Shown one piece after another: positions 1-8,545 of a stretch of 64,000 nt of DNA. How positions within the stretch are numbered: the first letter of the stretch is position 1; each line of letters starts with the position of its first letter. The DNA comes from an uncultured Sphingomonadaceae bacterium (GTDB lineage Bacteria; Pseudomonadota; Alphaproteobacteria; Sphingomonadales; Sphingomonadaceae). The position numbers and the translations under genes are program-made. The stretch is from assembly GCA_947258815.1 (NCBI GenBank), contig CAMYJW010000030.1, positions 124,001 to 188,000 on the forward strand, in the 5' to 3' direction. The notes under the pieces were generated by a model, which was not told the origin of the DNA, searched no databases, and saw only the letters and a list, made by a program, of their open reading frames with translations.

Positions 1-1
1 C

Positions 2-271
2 TATATTCACAAGCTGGCGCACCGCGAAGACGCCAGATCGCTGTCACCCGGTTCGATCCTGAGCGCCGCGCTGTTCCGGCATGTTATCGACACCGATGGA
101 GTGGAACTTGTGGACTTCGGAACCGGCGACGATCCTTACAAGCGAGACTGGATGGAGCAGGTTCGCCCGCGCTTCCGGCTTGACATAATGCGTCCCGCAC
201 ATCCGCAAAATTGGCTGATTTTCGCCAAAACAGGCTTGCGTCGCCTTGCCGGAAGACGCAAGCAGAGCTAA
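2..271 (+). CDS. GNAT-family (CelD/BioF2-like) acetyltransferase, 3' end only
   Basis: The 5' part lies outside the window; 89 C-terminal residues are readable in frame 2. The segment DFGTGDDPYKRDWM followed by a short basic tail is typical of the C-terminal end of Acetyltransf_6-type GNAT proteins found in exopolysaccharide/exosortase A loci. It is followed by an acyl carrier protein gene and two exosortase-associated hydrolases on the same strand, which supports this assignment. The acyl donor and acceptor cannot be read from this fragment. The call rests on the motif and the gene neighbourhood. Confidence 0.6.
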   Translation, partial: YIHKLAHREDARSLSPGSILSAALFRHVIDTDGVELVDFGTGDDPYKRDWMEQVRPRFRLDIMRPAHPQNWLIFAKTGLRRLAGRRKQS

Positions 272-312
272 TGCGCGCCGTCTTACCGATACGGCAAGCC
301 TTGAGGGGGGCC

Positions 313-576
313 ATGACTACCGATACCGACCAGATTCTGCGCCGCATTCTTGGTGATGTGCTTGGTCTCCGGCCGGGCCAGGCGGACGAGTTCGACGGTG
401 ATACCGGCCTTTTCGGCCACTTGCCGGAACTGGATTCAATGGCAGTCGCCGGATTGCTGACCGAAATGGAAGATCGTCTCGATATCCTGATCGAGGATGA
501 CGACATCGAAGGCGAGATGCTTGAAACCTATGGCGCCCTGCTTGCTTTCGCCGAGGCGAAACGCACGCAATCGTGA
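313..576 (+). CDS. acyl carrier protein (exosortase A locus type)
   Basis: An 87-residue acidic protein with the carrier-protein signature L-D-S-M around Ser46, the expected phosphopantetheine attachment site, inside a helical PP-binding domain. The ATG at 313 is preferred over the ATG at 271, which overlaps the previous stop, because a GAGGGG ribosome-binding site lies just upstream of 313. The last codons overlap the next gene (GTGA), so the two are probably translationally coupled. In exosortase A (PEP-CTERM) loci a dedicated carrier protein commonly sits beside hydrolases 1 and 2. What acyl group it carries is unknown. Confidence 0.85.
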   Translation: MTTDTDQILRRILGDVLGLRPGQADEFDGDTGLFGHLPELDSMAVAGLLTEMEDRLDILIEDDDIEGEMLETYGALLAFAEAKRTQS

Positions 577-1253
577 CTCCGGCGCTCTGGCCATGCCCGC
601 TGCCCGGTGGCGGGATTGCTGAAGAATATGCGTTGACGTTCGACCGGCAGCGCGAAAAACGCCTGCTGATCGTGCCAGCGCTGTTTGACGAGGCCAACCG
701 CCTGCGACGCTTCACCGCCGAAGTTATCCGGCGGCTGGACGGTGCCGGGATTGATTGCGTTCTGCCCGATCTGCCGGGCACGAACGAAAGCACGCAGCCT
801 CTGGCAACGCAGGATACAGAAGACTGGCGCGATGCGATGATGGCTGCGGCGCGTCACTTTGAGGCAACGCATGTGCTGGGCATTCGCGGCGGCTGTCTGT
901 TCACACCTTCCAACTTGCCACGCTGGCATTATGCACCTGTAAAAGGCGCTTCGATCCTGCGCCAGATGGTCCGTGCGCGGATTGTTGCATCGCGCGAAGC
1001 GGGAACAGAGGAAACCAGCGAGGGACTGCTCAAAACCGGCGCCGATACCGGGCTGGAACTGGGCGGACACCGGATCGGCGCGGATTTTCTGCGCGTATTC
1101 CAGACTCTCAAATCCGATGAGACGCCTGACGTTCAGCAAATACCGCAAGACATGATCGGCGCAAGCGGCCTTTGGCTGCGCGCGGAGCCGGGTGAAAGCC
1201 GCGATCAGGCTGACGCGCTGGCTGCTGTAATCGCGATGGGGCTAAGCGCATGA
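573..1253 (+). CDS. exosortase A-associated hydrolase 2-like protein
   Basis: A 226-residue protein of alpha/beta-hydrolase type, with a GTG start overlapping the carrier-protein stop. The region LLIVPALFDEANRLRR and the order carrier protein, this gene, hydrolase 1 match the exosortase A-associated hydrolase 2 group. The expected nucleophile elbow reads G-I-R-G-G, so the usual Ser is absent, and the protein is shorter than a typical hydrolase. It may have a non-hydrolytic or partner role. The stop overlaps the next start (ATGA), suggesting co-translation with hydrolase 1. Assignment is by context and pattern; its reaction is unknown. Confidence 0.65.
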   Translation: MTPALWPCPLPGGGIAEEYALTFDRQREKRLLIVPALFDEANRLRRFTAEVIRRLDGAGIDCVLPDLPGTNESTQPLATQDTEDWRDAMMAAARHFEATHVLGIRGGCLFTPSNLPRWHYAPVKGASILRQMVRARIVASREAGTEETSEGLLKTGADTGLELGGHRIGADFLRVFQTLKSDETPDVQQIPQDMIGASGLWLRAEPGESRDQADALAAVIAMGLSA

Positions 1254-2038
1254 GCCGGCGCCACTGCACATTTGCGTGCGAAGGCGCACAACTTATCGGC
1301 TCGATAGACGAAGCCGATGGCAGCACCGGCCTGCTTATCGTTTCAGGCGGCAATGAAATTCGTGCAGGCGCATTCAGCGGGCAGGCCCAGCTTGCCGCGC
1401 GGATTGCCGAAGCCGGATTCCCCGTGTTTCGTTTTGACCGGCGTGGCGTCGGCGACAGCGAAGGCGCGAACGGCGAATTTACGCAAAGCGGCCGGGATAT
1501 CGCCGCCGCGCACGCCGCGTTTCGCGACGAGTGTCCGCAGGTAAAACGCATCGTCGCGCTGGGAAACTGCGACGCGGCAAGCGCGCTGATGCTGGCGCGC
1601 GGTGCCGGGGCCGATGGCCTGATCCTGTCCAATCCGTGGACTTTCGAGGATGGCGAGGACGCGCAAGAATTGCCCGATGCCGTGCGCGATCACTATCGCC
1701 GCCGCCTTGCCGATCCGGCTGCTGTCAAACGCCTGCTGACCGGCAAAGTCTCTCTCTCCTCGCTGGTTGGCAGCCTGAAGAACGCGCTTGCCCCCGCTCC
1801 GCCGCCAAGCGGGCTGGTGCAGGATATGGCCGCTGGAATTGCAGGCTTTTCAGGCGAAATCGCATTCCTTGTCGCAGAACGCGATCGCACCGGACAGGCG
1901 TTTCTTTCTGCGTGGGACAAGGCCGATGCGCGCATCCGCAAATGCCCGCAAGCCACGCATGCCTATGTTGAGGATGACGCCCGCGAATGGCTTGGTGCAC
2001 AGGTTCTGGATATGTTGCGCCGCGCGGATACGAACTGA
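1250..2038 (+). CDS. exosortase A-associated hydrolase 1
   Basis: A 262-residue alpha/beta hydrolase. The N-terminal half has the oxyanion-side strand LLIVSGGNEIRAGA and FRFDRRGVGDSEG. The nucleophile elbow is G-N-C-D-A-A (about residues 104-109), so a Cys rather than Ser occupies the nucleophile position, as I recall for this family. It overlaps the preceding gene by four bases (ATGA) and is the last gene of this plus-strand run; trxB is convergent immediately after it. The presumed role is in the PEP-CTERM/exopolysaccharide export system, but no substrate is established from sequence. Confidence 0.8.
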   Translation: MSRRHCTFACEGAQLIGSIDEADGSTGLLIVSGGNEIRAGAFSGQAQLAARIAEAGFPVFRFDRRGVGDSEGANGEFTQSGRDIAAAHAAFRDECPQVKRIVALGNCDAASALMLARGAGADGLILSNPWTFEDGEDAQELPDAVRDHYRRRLADPAAVKRLLTGKVSLSSLVGSLKNALAPAPPPSGLVQDMAAGIAGFSGEIAFLVAERDRTGQAFLSAWDKADARIRKCPQATHAYVEDDAREWLGAQVLDMLRRADTN

Positions 2039-2054
2039 CCCACGCGCATCCCGC

Positions 2055-3023
2055 CTATTGCGCCGCGACGCTAGCCTTGTCTGCAAATTCGCGCTCAGCA
2101 AGATAACGTTCTGCATCAAGCGCTGCCATGCAGCCCGTCCCCGCAGCCGTTACCGCCTGGCGATAGATATGATCCATCACGTCGCCACACGCGAATACGC
2201 CGGGAATAGCCGTTTTGGGTGTGCCGGGTTCAACCACGATATACCCGCCCCCATCGATCTCCAGCTTGCCTTTGAAAAGTTCGGTCGAAGGTGCATGCCC
2301 GATCGCAACAAATGCGCCCTCGGTTGAAAAATCGCTGTGTTCGCCGGTCTGCGTATCGGCCAGTTTCAGCGATGTCAGGGTGCCATCTTCACCGGCCACG
2401 AACTGCTCCACGCGCTTGTTCCAGAGCACCGAGATACTGGGGTGCGCAAGCAGCCGGTCCTGAAGAATTTTCTCCGCACGCAGCGAATCGCGGCGGTGGA
2501 TCAGGGTCACGTCATCGCTGTGATTGGTCAGGTAAAGCGCCTCTTCAACCGCGGTATTGCCGCCGCCGATCACCGCGATTTTCTTGCCCTTGAAGAAAAA
2601 GCCATCGCAGGTTGCACATGCAGACACGCCTTTGCCGCTGAGCGCTTCTTCGCCTTCAACACCCAGCCATTTTGCCTGAGCGCCGGTTGCGATCACCAGC
2701 GTATCGCCTTCGTAGATATCGCCACCATCACCGGTCGCGGTGAACTTCGGGCCGGACAGATCGACCGAGGTAATCGTGTCCCACATCATCCGCGTGCCGA
2801 CATGCTCTGCCTGCGCCTGCATTTCCTGCATCAGCCACGGGCCCTGCACAACATCGCGAAAGCCCGGATAATTCTCCACATCGGTGGTGATCGTCAGCTG
2901 GCCGCCCGGTTGCAAACCCTGAACCACAATCGGCTCCATCCCGGCGCGCGCGCCATAAATCGCCGCGGAAAGCCCGGCAGGCCCGGAACCGATAATCAGC
3001 ATGCGTGTGGTGTGTGTCGTCAT
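2055..3023 (-). CDS. trxB: thioredoxin reductase (NADPH)
   Basis: Reduces thioredoxin with NADPH via FAD and a redox-active disulfide in the cytoplasm. The 322-residue length is normal. Visible motifs are the FAD-binding GSGPAG (residues 12-17), the redox pair C136-A-T-C139 followed by DG, the NADPH-binding GGGNTA (153-158) with HRRDS, and the C-terminal FAD site ending in ACGDV. The same frame stays open far upstream, but the ATG at 3023 is preceded by a GGAGG ribosome site and begins the conserved domain. It is a housekeeping gene between the exosortase locus and the catabolic genes, convergent with the former. Confidence 0.96.
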   Translation of the reverse strand: MTTHTTRMLIIGSGPAGLSAAIYGARAGMEPIVVQGLQPGGQLTITTDVENYPGFRDVVQGPWLMQEMQAQAEHVGTRMMWDTITSVDLSGPKFTATGDGGDIYEGDTLVIATGAQAKWLGVEGEEALSGKGVSACATCDGFFFKGKKIAVIGGGNTAVEEALYLTNHSDDVTLIHRRDSLRAEKILQDRLLAHPSISVLWNKRVEQFVAGEDGTLTSLKLADTQTGEHSDFSTEGAFVAIGHAPSTELFKGKLEIDGGGYIVVEPGTPKTAIPGVFACGDVMDHIYRQAVTAAGTGCMAALDAERYLAEREFADKASVAAQ

Positions 3024-3119
3024 CAAGTCCTCCGCATCCCGACGTAAGCTGCGCCGGTTGCATTTTACACATAGAATTGTTTGGCGGTTGGCAATTGACG
3101 GTTTCAGACGGGAAGCGCA

Positions 3120-4007
3120 ATGGCTTTGACCATGAATCAGAACGGACCGACTTCGAACAGCTTTATTTCGCAGCGGATGCGGCTGCACTATGTTGACTGG
3201 GGCGATCGCGATGCGCCACCACTGATCCTTCAACATGGCGGGCGCGATCATTGTCGCAGCTGGGACTGGGTGGCCGAAGAACTGTGCCGCGACTGGCATG
3301 TGATCTGCCCGGACCTGCGCGGCCATGGCGACAGCAACTGGTCGCCCGAAGGCAATTATCAGATGGACGCGCTGGTCTATGATTTCACCCAGCTGATCCA
3401 TACGCTGGGGCACGATCAGGTAACCATCGTTGCCCATTCGCTTGGCGGGAATATCGCAACGCGGTTCACCGGGCTCTATCCCGAAAAGGTCAGCAAACTG
3501 GTGAACCTTGAAGGGCTTGGTCCCTCGCCCAAGGTGCGCGATGAAAATGCCGCAAAAGGCAAGGCTGAACGTATGCGTGAGTGGATCGCCGCCAAACGCA
3601 AGGCGGCCGGGCGCACACCGCGGCGCTATGATACGCTGAAAGATGCCTATGCGCGCATGAAAGAGGAAAACAGCTTCCTCAGCGAAGAACAGGCCCGCCA
3701 TCTGACCATTCATGGCGCAAGCCGCAACGAGGATGGAACCTGGAGCTGGAAGTTCGACAATTACCTCAACGTATGGTCACCCACCGACATGTCATACGAG
3801 GATCAGGAGAAACTCTGGGCCGCGATAACCTGCCCTGTCCTGTTGCTTTACGGCGCGGACAGCTGGGCATCGAACCCCGAAAAAGATGGCCGGGTAAAGC
3901 ACTTTCAGGATGCGCGCGTGATCGAATACGAAAACGCCGGACACTGGCTGCACCACGATCAGTTTGACCGGTTTATCGCAGACGTAAAAGCGTTTCTGAA
4001 ACCCTGA
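3120..4007 (+). CDS. alpha/beta-fold hydrolase
   Basis: A 295-residue serine hydrolase of the epoxide hydrolase/haloalkane dehalogenase-like superfamily. It has the oxyanion segment LQHGGRDHCRSW, the nucleophile elbow A-H-S-L-G-G with Ser107, a late strand LLLYGADSW carrying the likely acid, and the catalytic His in NAGHWLHHD near the C terminus. The ATG at 3120 has a weak GGAAG ribosome site; an alternative ATG lies at 3132. It is transcribed divergently from trxB with about 95 bases between them. Ester or lactone hydrolysis is likely, but the substrate is not indicated. Confidence 0.85.
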   Translation: MALTMNQNGPTSNSFISQRMRLHYVDWGDRDAPPLILQHGGRDHCRSWDWVAEELCRDWHVICPDLRGHGDSNWSPEGNYQMDALVYDFTQLIHTLGHDQVTIVAHSLGGNIATRFTGLYPEKVSKLVNLEGLGPSPKVRDENAAKGKAERMREWIAAKRKAAGRTPRRYDTLKDAYARMKEENSFLSEEQARHLTIHGASRNEDGTWSWKFDNYLNVWSPTDMSYEDQEKLWAAITCPVLLLYGADSWASNPEKDGRVKHFQDARVIEYENAGHWLHHDQFDRFIADVKAFLKP

Positions 4008-4032
4008 TCATGCCGGCGGACGAGTGGGCGGC

Positions 4033-5664
4033 TCAGCCCTTCTCCCATTCCACTTCGCGCAGTTCGCCGCATTTGATGCTTTCGATCAGTTCGAACTTCT
4101 GGATCTTGCCAGACGGCGTCAGCGGATAGCTTTCGACAAAAAACCAGTGCTGCGGCGCTTTATGCGCCGCAAGGTGATCGCGGCAATGGCTGTGCAGTTC
4201 TGCCGGATCGGGCGGATTGTCGCCGTTGCTGGGCATAATCACCGCAGTTACGACTTCGCCCCAATGATCATCCGGGATGCCGATCACGCTGACTTGCGCC
4301 ACCTGCGGGTGCTGAAACAGCACGTCTTCTATCTCGCGCGGATAAAGATTCATCCCGCCGCGGATAATCATATCCTTCAGCCGTCCGACAATCCGCAGAT
4401 ATCCGCGCGAATCCATCGTTCCGATATCGCCCGTTCGCAGCCAGCCATCGCTGGTTATCGTCTCGCGCGTGGCATCTTCCATGCCGTGATAGGAATTCAT
4501 CACCTGATAGCCGCGAGCCCAGATTTCGCCCGGCTGATCGATCGCCACGGTGGCGCCGCTGTCGGGATCGACGATCCGCACTTCAACTTGCGGCAAAGGC
4601 TGGCCCAGCGTTCCGCACTGATCTTCGATCGCATCGTGCACGCCGGTCTGGCTAATAACGCCGTTCAGTTCGGTTTGTCCGAAAAGAATTGAAAGCTGAC
4701 AGTCAAACCGATCCTTGACTTCCCTTCCCAGCGCATCAGGCACCGGAGCAGCTCCGGTCAACACTGTGACCATGCTGGACAGATCGCGCGAACTGAACTC
4801 AGGGTGGGTCATCAATGCATGGATCATCGTTGGCACAACGAGAGTGCAATTGCCCTTTTCGCTCTCAATCAGTTCCAGCATCTGCCCCGGATCAAATCCC
4901 GGCGCGACCACATAGCTGCCGCGCCCGTTCAATGTGGCAAACGCCGTCACAATCGCACCGCCAACATGGTAAAGCGGCATCGCATTTATCCAGACGCCGC
5001 CGCTGGGAAAATCCGCCCGCTCACCGACGAAACGCCCCATATTGATCGTCCCGCGATGATGCAGGCACGCGCCTTTGGGAACCCCGGTCGTCCCCGAAGT
5101 GTATTGAATGAGAAGCGTATTCGCGGGATCGATCTTTGGAAACGAGATTTCCCGATCGCCACTGCCCAAAGTCTCCCGCCAGTTTTTGAGCGAGATCTTC
5201 GTGCAAGCCTGGCCACACTCGGCCATCGCCTCATCCACAACATCGCCAAGTGCGCGGCCACGGAAATTTTCAGCGTAGAACATGCCGCTAAGCCCGGCGG
5301 ACGAAACGATCAGCGCAAGCTCTGCCTTTTCGTATGCCGGATTGATCGGCACCAGAATCAGGCCCGCCATTGCCAGGGCATGCTGAACGATCACCCAGTC
5401 CGCGCTGTTGGGAGCATAGATGCCAACCGTATCACCCGGTTCGAAGCGCGCCATCAACGCCCGCGCATATGTTTCCACTTCGCCAAGCAGTTGCGCATAA
5501 GTCCAGCGTTTGCGCGCAGAGCCATCTTCCGGGATATCGACCAGCGCGATCTGATCGGGGCACTCACCGGCAACCTGGCGCAACAATTCGCTTAACGTGC
5601 AATCGAGAAGTGGCTGAGACGTGTCCGTCAGCCAATGCGATTGCGTCAGACCAGTTCCATTCAT
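4033..5664 (-). CDS. AMP-forming acyl-CoA synthetase (FadD-like)
   Basis: Activates a carboxylic acid to its CoA thioester through an acyl-adenylate. The 543-residue protein has the P-loop YTSGTTGVPKG at residues 188-198, the A5-type FGQTE motif, GWLRTGDIG and the C-terminal catalytic Lys in TPSGKIQK. The ATG at 5664 is chosen over an in-frame ATG at 5703 because a GGGGATA element precedes it. It is divergent from the 2-hydroxyacyl-CoA dehydratase-type operon, so it may supply that enzyme's CoA-thioester substrate; that link is inferred from position only. Acid specificity is unknown. Confidence 0.88.
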   Translation of the reverse strand: MNGTGLTQSHWLTDTSQPLLDCTLSELLRQVAGECPDQIALVDIPEDGSARKRWTYAQLLGEVETYARALMARFEPGDTVGIYAPNSADWVIVQHALAMAGLILVPINPAYEKAELALIVSSAGLSGMFYAENFRGRALGDVVDEAMAECGQACTKISLKNWRETLGSGDREISFPKIDPANTLLIQYTSGTTGVPKGACLHHRGTINMGRFVGERADFPSGGVWINAMPLYHVGGAIVTAFATLNGRGSYVVAPGFDPGQMLELIESEKGNCTLVVPTMIHALMTHPEFSSRDLSSMVTVLTGAAPVPDALGREVKDRFDCQLSILFGQTELNGVISQTGVHDAIEDQCGTLGQPLPQVEVRIVDPDSGATVAIDQPGEIWARGYQVMNSYHGMEDATRETITSDGWLRTGDIGTMDSRGYLRIVGRLKDMIIRGGMNLYPREIEDVLFQHPQVAQVSVIGIPDDHWGEVVTAVIMPSNGDNPPDPAELHSHCRDHLAAHKAPQHWFFVESYPLTPSGKIQKFELIESIKCGELREVEWEKG

Positions 5665-5958
5665 GCTATCCCCAGCGGTTCTGGCTTCATCCTCCCAACG
5701 CATTCAGCAAATGCACAACACCTGAACACACGCGGGGAAACGAAGCGATTCCCTATTGTTTCGGATCGTATGAAGCAATTTTGAGCCAATCTCAAGATTG
5801 TGCGCATTGCAACATACATCACCATCGCACGTTCGGATCGGCTGACCCCCCGTTGGGTATCGCGCCGTGGATTTCGCAAACGCCCGCGACAATTTCAAAC
5901 TTGACTATTGAGCCTATCTCAGCGATGCTAACCAAGATAAGGATCAGGAGAGAAATCA
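5665..5958. promoter_or_regulatory. divergent promoter region between acyl-CoA synthetase and dehydratase operon
   Basis: 294 bases with no convincing gene, between two divergent transcription units. Visible elements are TTGACT at 5901-5906, a possible -35 for the plus-strand operon, and the half-site GATGCTAACC at 5924-5933. The half-site is identical to part of the palindrome in front of the extradiol dioxygenase gene (GTTAG-ATG-CTAAC at 17494-17506). Its position just upstream of the TTG start at 5959 would suit an operator. The opposite palindrome arm is not present, so this is a half-site only. Confidence 0.4.
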
Positions 5959-7122
5959 TTGCATCCCGCGCTTGAAGAATTCGCCGCGATCGCCGCAAAT
6001 CCCGATGGATATGCGCGTGCGTGGAAACAGCAAACCGGCGGAAAAGTCGTCGGCACATTCGCCATGCATTTTCCCGCAGAGATTATCCATGCATCCGGCG
6101 CCCTGCCGGTCCTGCTCCAGGCGCATGATGAGCCAATCTCGACGGGCCACGCCAGCATTTATCCCTTTTTCTGCTCCTACACGCGCAGCATGGTCGATCA
6201 GAACGCCAAAGGGCATTTCGATTATGTCGATATGATTCTGTTCGGCGATCATTGCGTTCAGTTGCTCAGCGCGGCCGATATCGTGCGCATGCAGACCCCT
6301 GAACGTCAGGTCGGGTTTTATCAGCTGATCCCGGCGATCAGTGACAACTGGTCTTTCGAAAACGCGGAACGCACCTTGCGGCGCGCGATCGAAGGGATTG
6401 AGGAGGAACTGGACGTATCGATCAGTGAGGACGATCTTGCCGCGAGCATTCGCGTGTTCAATCGCAGCCGCAGCCTCATTCGCCAGCTGTATGATCTGCG
6501 CCGCGCGGGCAAGGTTTCAATCAGTTCGCTGGAGATGCAACACATCGTCAAATCCAGCATGGTGATGGACAAGGCCAGGCACAGCGACATGCTGGAAGGG
6601 CTGATCACGGATATCACGTCGGGCGATACAGATCTCGCCCCAGGCATGCCCGTCTTCCTGTCGGGCCACTTGTGCCATGCGCCCAAACTAAGCGTGCTGG
6701 AAATGATCGAGGAATGCGGCGCCCGTGTCGTCGATGACGATCTGTACCATGGGTTTCGCTATGTCTCGACCAATGCCTCGGAAAAGGGCGATCCCGTCAA
6801 GGCCCTGACAAGCTGGTATCTTGACCGTAACGATGTTGTGCCCTGCCCCACCCGGCTCGATCCCGAGGTTGACTGGGATCTGTGGCTTCTGGACCGGACA
6901 AAAGCATCGGGGGCGAGCGGAATTGTGATCCTCATGCCCAAATTCTGCGAGCCGCATTACTTCTTTTACCCGCGGATCAAAAAAGCATTTGAGGATGCAG
7001 ACTTCCCGCTTCTGCTGCTCGAAACGGAACACGAAACGATGGCCGGGGGCAATATCCGCACACGGATCGAATCGTTCGTGGAGATGATCAAGCGCGGCGC
7101 AGGCCAGAAAATCTCGGCCTGA
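5959..7122 (+). CDS. 2-hydroxyacyl-CoA dehydratase-family catalytic subunit (HgdB/BcrC-like)
   Basis: A 387-residue subunit of the family that performs ATP-dependent radical dehydration of 2-hydroxyacyl-CoA or reduction of benzoyl-CoA. The fold signature PAEIIHASGALP (residues 39-50) contains Glu41 at the position of the proposed catalytic base. Three cysteines fit the [4Fe-4S] ligands: C72 in FFCSY, C99 in DHCVQ and C330 in PKFCEPH. LLLLETE and GGNIRTRIE near the C terminus are also conserved. The start is TTG, preceded by CAGGAG at good spacing. It is first in an operon with the second subunit and the activator. Substrate unknown. Confidence 0.88.
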   Translation: MHPALEEFAAIAANPDGYARAWKQQTGGKVVGTFAMHFPAEIIHASGALPVLLQAHDEPISTGHASIYPFFCSYTRSMVDQNAKGHFDYVDMILFGDHCVQLLSAADIVRMQTPERQVGFYQLIPAISDNWSFENAERTLRRAIEGIEEELDVSISEDDLAASIRVFNRSRSLIRQLYDLRRAGKVSISSLEMQHIVKSSMVMDKARHSDMLEGLITDITSGDTDLAPGMPVFLSGHLCHAPKLSVLEMIEECGARVVDDDLYHGFRYVSTNASEKGDPVKALTSWYLDRNDVVPCPTRLDPEVDWDLWLLDRTKASGASGIVILMPKFCEPHYFFYPRIKKAFEDADFPLLLLETEHETMAGGNIRTRIESFVEMIKRGAGQKISA

Positions 7123-7196
7123 CGCACCCTGAACCACTCATTCGGCCCGGCGATAGGCAAGCGTCACGCCCGGCCCTTAATCTGGAGAGAACGCAC

Positions 7197-8543
7197 ATGA
7201 CCGCTCAGGCTGACATCGCCCCGGAAAAGCGCGCCAACCGCCTTGCCGCGACAAAGATGAACAACCGGATGGTTTCCGAATACTGGGAAAGCCTTTTCCG
7301 CGCGCCCGAGGAAGGCAAGCTGGTGTGCTGGTATGAAGGCATCCAGATGAACCCGATCCTTCAGGCTGCGGACATCGCGTGGTGCCATGGCGAGGCGATG
7401 TCGGCGCTGCTGGCTGCCCGGCGCGAAGAAGGCCCGGCGCAGGAAGCCGCTGAGCAGATGGGCTTTGATCGCGAACTGTGTTCTTATGCCCGCACGCACG
7501 TTGGTTGTGCCGCGCTTACCCAGCAATCCACGCCCGATGCCATTTCCGCGCTCCCTTCCGACAGCCCTGAGCTGAAAGGGCTGGCTGCGCGACTGCCCGT
7601 GCCGGACATGATTATCAGTGCCTATCCGTTTTGCAGCACGGGGCAGCAGTGGGACGATATCCTGTATCGCACATTCGGCAAGAAAGTGCCGATCTTCAAT
7701 ATTTCGATGCCGTGGATCTGGGGTAACAAGAAATCCGCCAAATACATGAGCGGCCCTGAATATCGCGAAGCCGTGGCATTCATGGCCAAGCAGCTGCGCG
7801 AATGCATCGCCTGGATCGAGGAAATCACCGGCAAGCCGTATGATTACGACAAACTCAGCGAGATCATGCGCTACACCAAGAAGGCGGCAGAACTGAAACT
7901 TGAAGCACAGGCGCTGTGCAAGGCCACCCCTTCTCCCGCCAGCTTCTTCGAATGGACCAATTCCATCGCACCGGTGAATTTTCTGCCGGGCGACCAGAAG
8001 ATCGTCGATTATTTCGATGGCATGAAATCAGAGATTCAGGAACGCATCGATGCCGGTGTCGGCTCTGTTCCGCAGGAACGCTATCGGCTGTTCTGGGATG
8101 GCATCATGAACTGGAACAAGATCGGCTGGCTGGCCGACAAGTTCGCCAAATACGATGCCTGCGTTGTCTCCGGTCGTTACACCCACCTTGCTTTCTGGCA
8201 GGAACCGCAGGTTATTGACCTTGACGATCCGATTGACGGCATGGCCGAAAACTTCCTGTCCTGCCCGATCAGCATTTCCGGCCCGCAAGTGCTCGACAAT
8301 GTCGTCAAGCACTGCGAGGATTATGCGATTGATGGCCTGCTGCTTCATGGCGCGCACACCTGCCGTGCATTTTCCTATCCCCAGTTCATGCTGGCAGAAG
8401 GCGTGGGCAAACGGCTGGGCATGCCGGTCGCCATGTTCGAAGGCGACATGGTGGATGAGAGCTACTACAAGGACGAACTGGTCAACAGCCGGGTGGAAGC
8501 CATGCTCGAACAGATTGATGCCAAGCGCAAGGTTGCGGCCTGA
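7197..8543 (+). CDS. 2-hydroxyacyl-CoA dehydratase-family catalytic subunit (HgdA/BcrB-like)
   Basis: The 448-residue larger partner of the preceding subunit. Candidate cluster ligands are C95 (ELCSYAR), C146 (PFCSTGQ) and C389 (HTCRAF), spaced as in family members. The C-terminal segment FEGDMVDESYY resembles the E-x-D-x-x-D signature of BcrB/BadE-type subunits. The ATG follows GGAGAG, 74 bases after the previous gene. The activator gene starts two bases after this stop. With one activator gene rather than two, the composition is closer to 2-hydroxyacyl-CoA dehydratases than to class I benzoyl-CoA reductase, though the dearomatizing function cannot be excluded. Confidence 0.88.
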   Translation: MTAQADIAPEKRANRLAATKMNNRMVSEYWESLFRAPEEGKLVCWYEGIQMNPILQAADIAWCHGEAMSALLAARREEGPAQEAAEQMGFDRELCSYARTHVGCAALTQQSTPDAISALPSDSPELKGLAARLPVPDMIISAYPFCSTGQQWDDILYRTFGKKVPIFNISMPWIWGNKKSAKYMSGPEYREAVAFMAKQLRECIAWIEEITGKPYDYDKLSEIMRYTKKAAELKLEAQALCKATPSPASFFEWTNSIAPVNFLPGDQKIVDYFDGMKSEIQERIDAGVGSVPQERYRLFWDGIMNWNKIGWLADKFAKYDACVVSGRYTHLAFWQEPQVIDLDDPIDGMAENFLSCPISISGPQVLDNVVKHCEDYAIDGLLLHGAHTCRAFSYPQFMLAEGVGKRLGMPVAMFEGDMVDESYYKDELVNSRVEAMLEQIDAKRKVAA

Positions 8544-8545
8544 TC

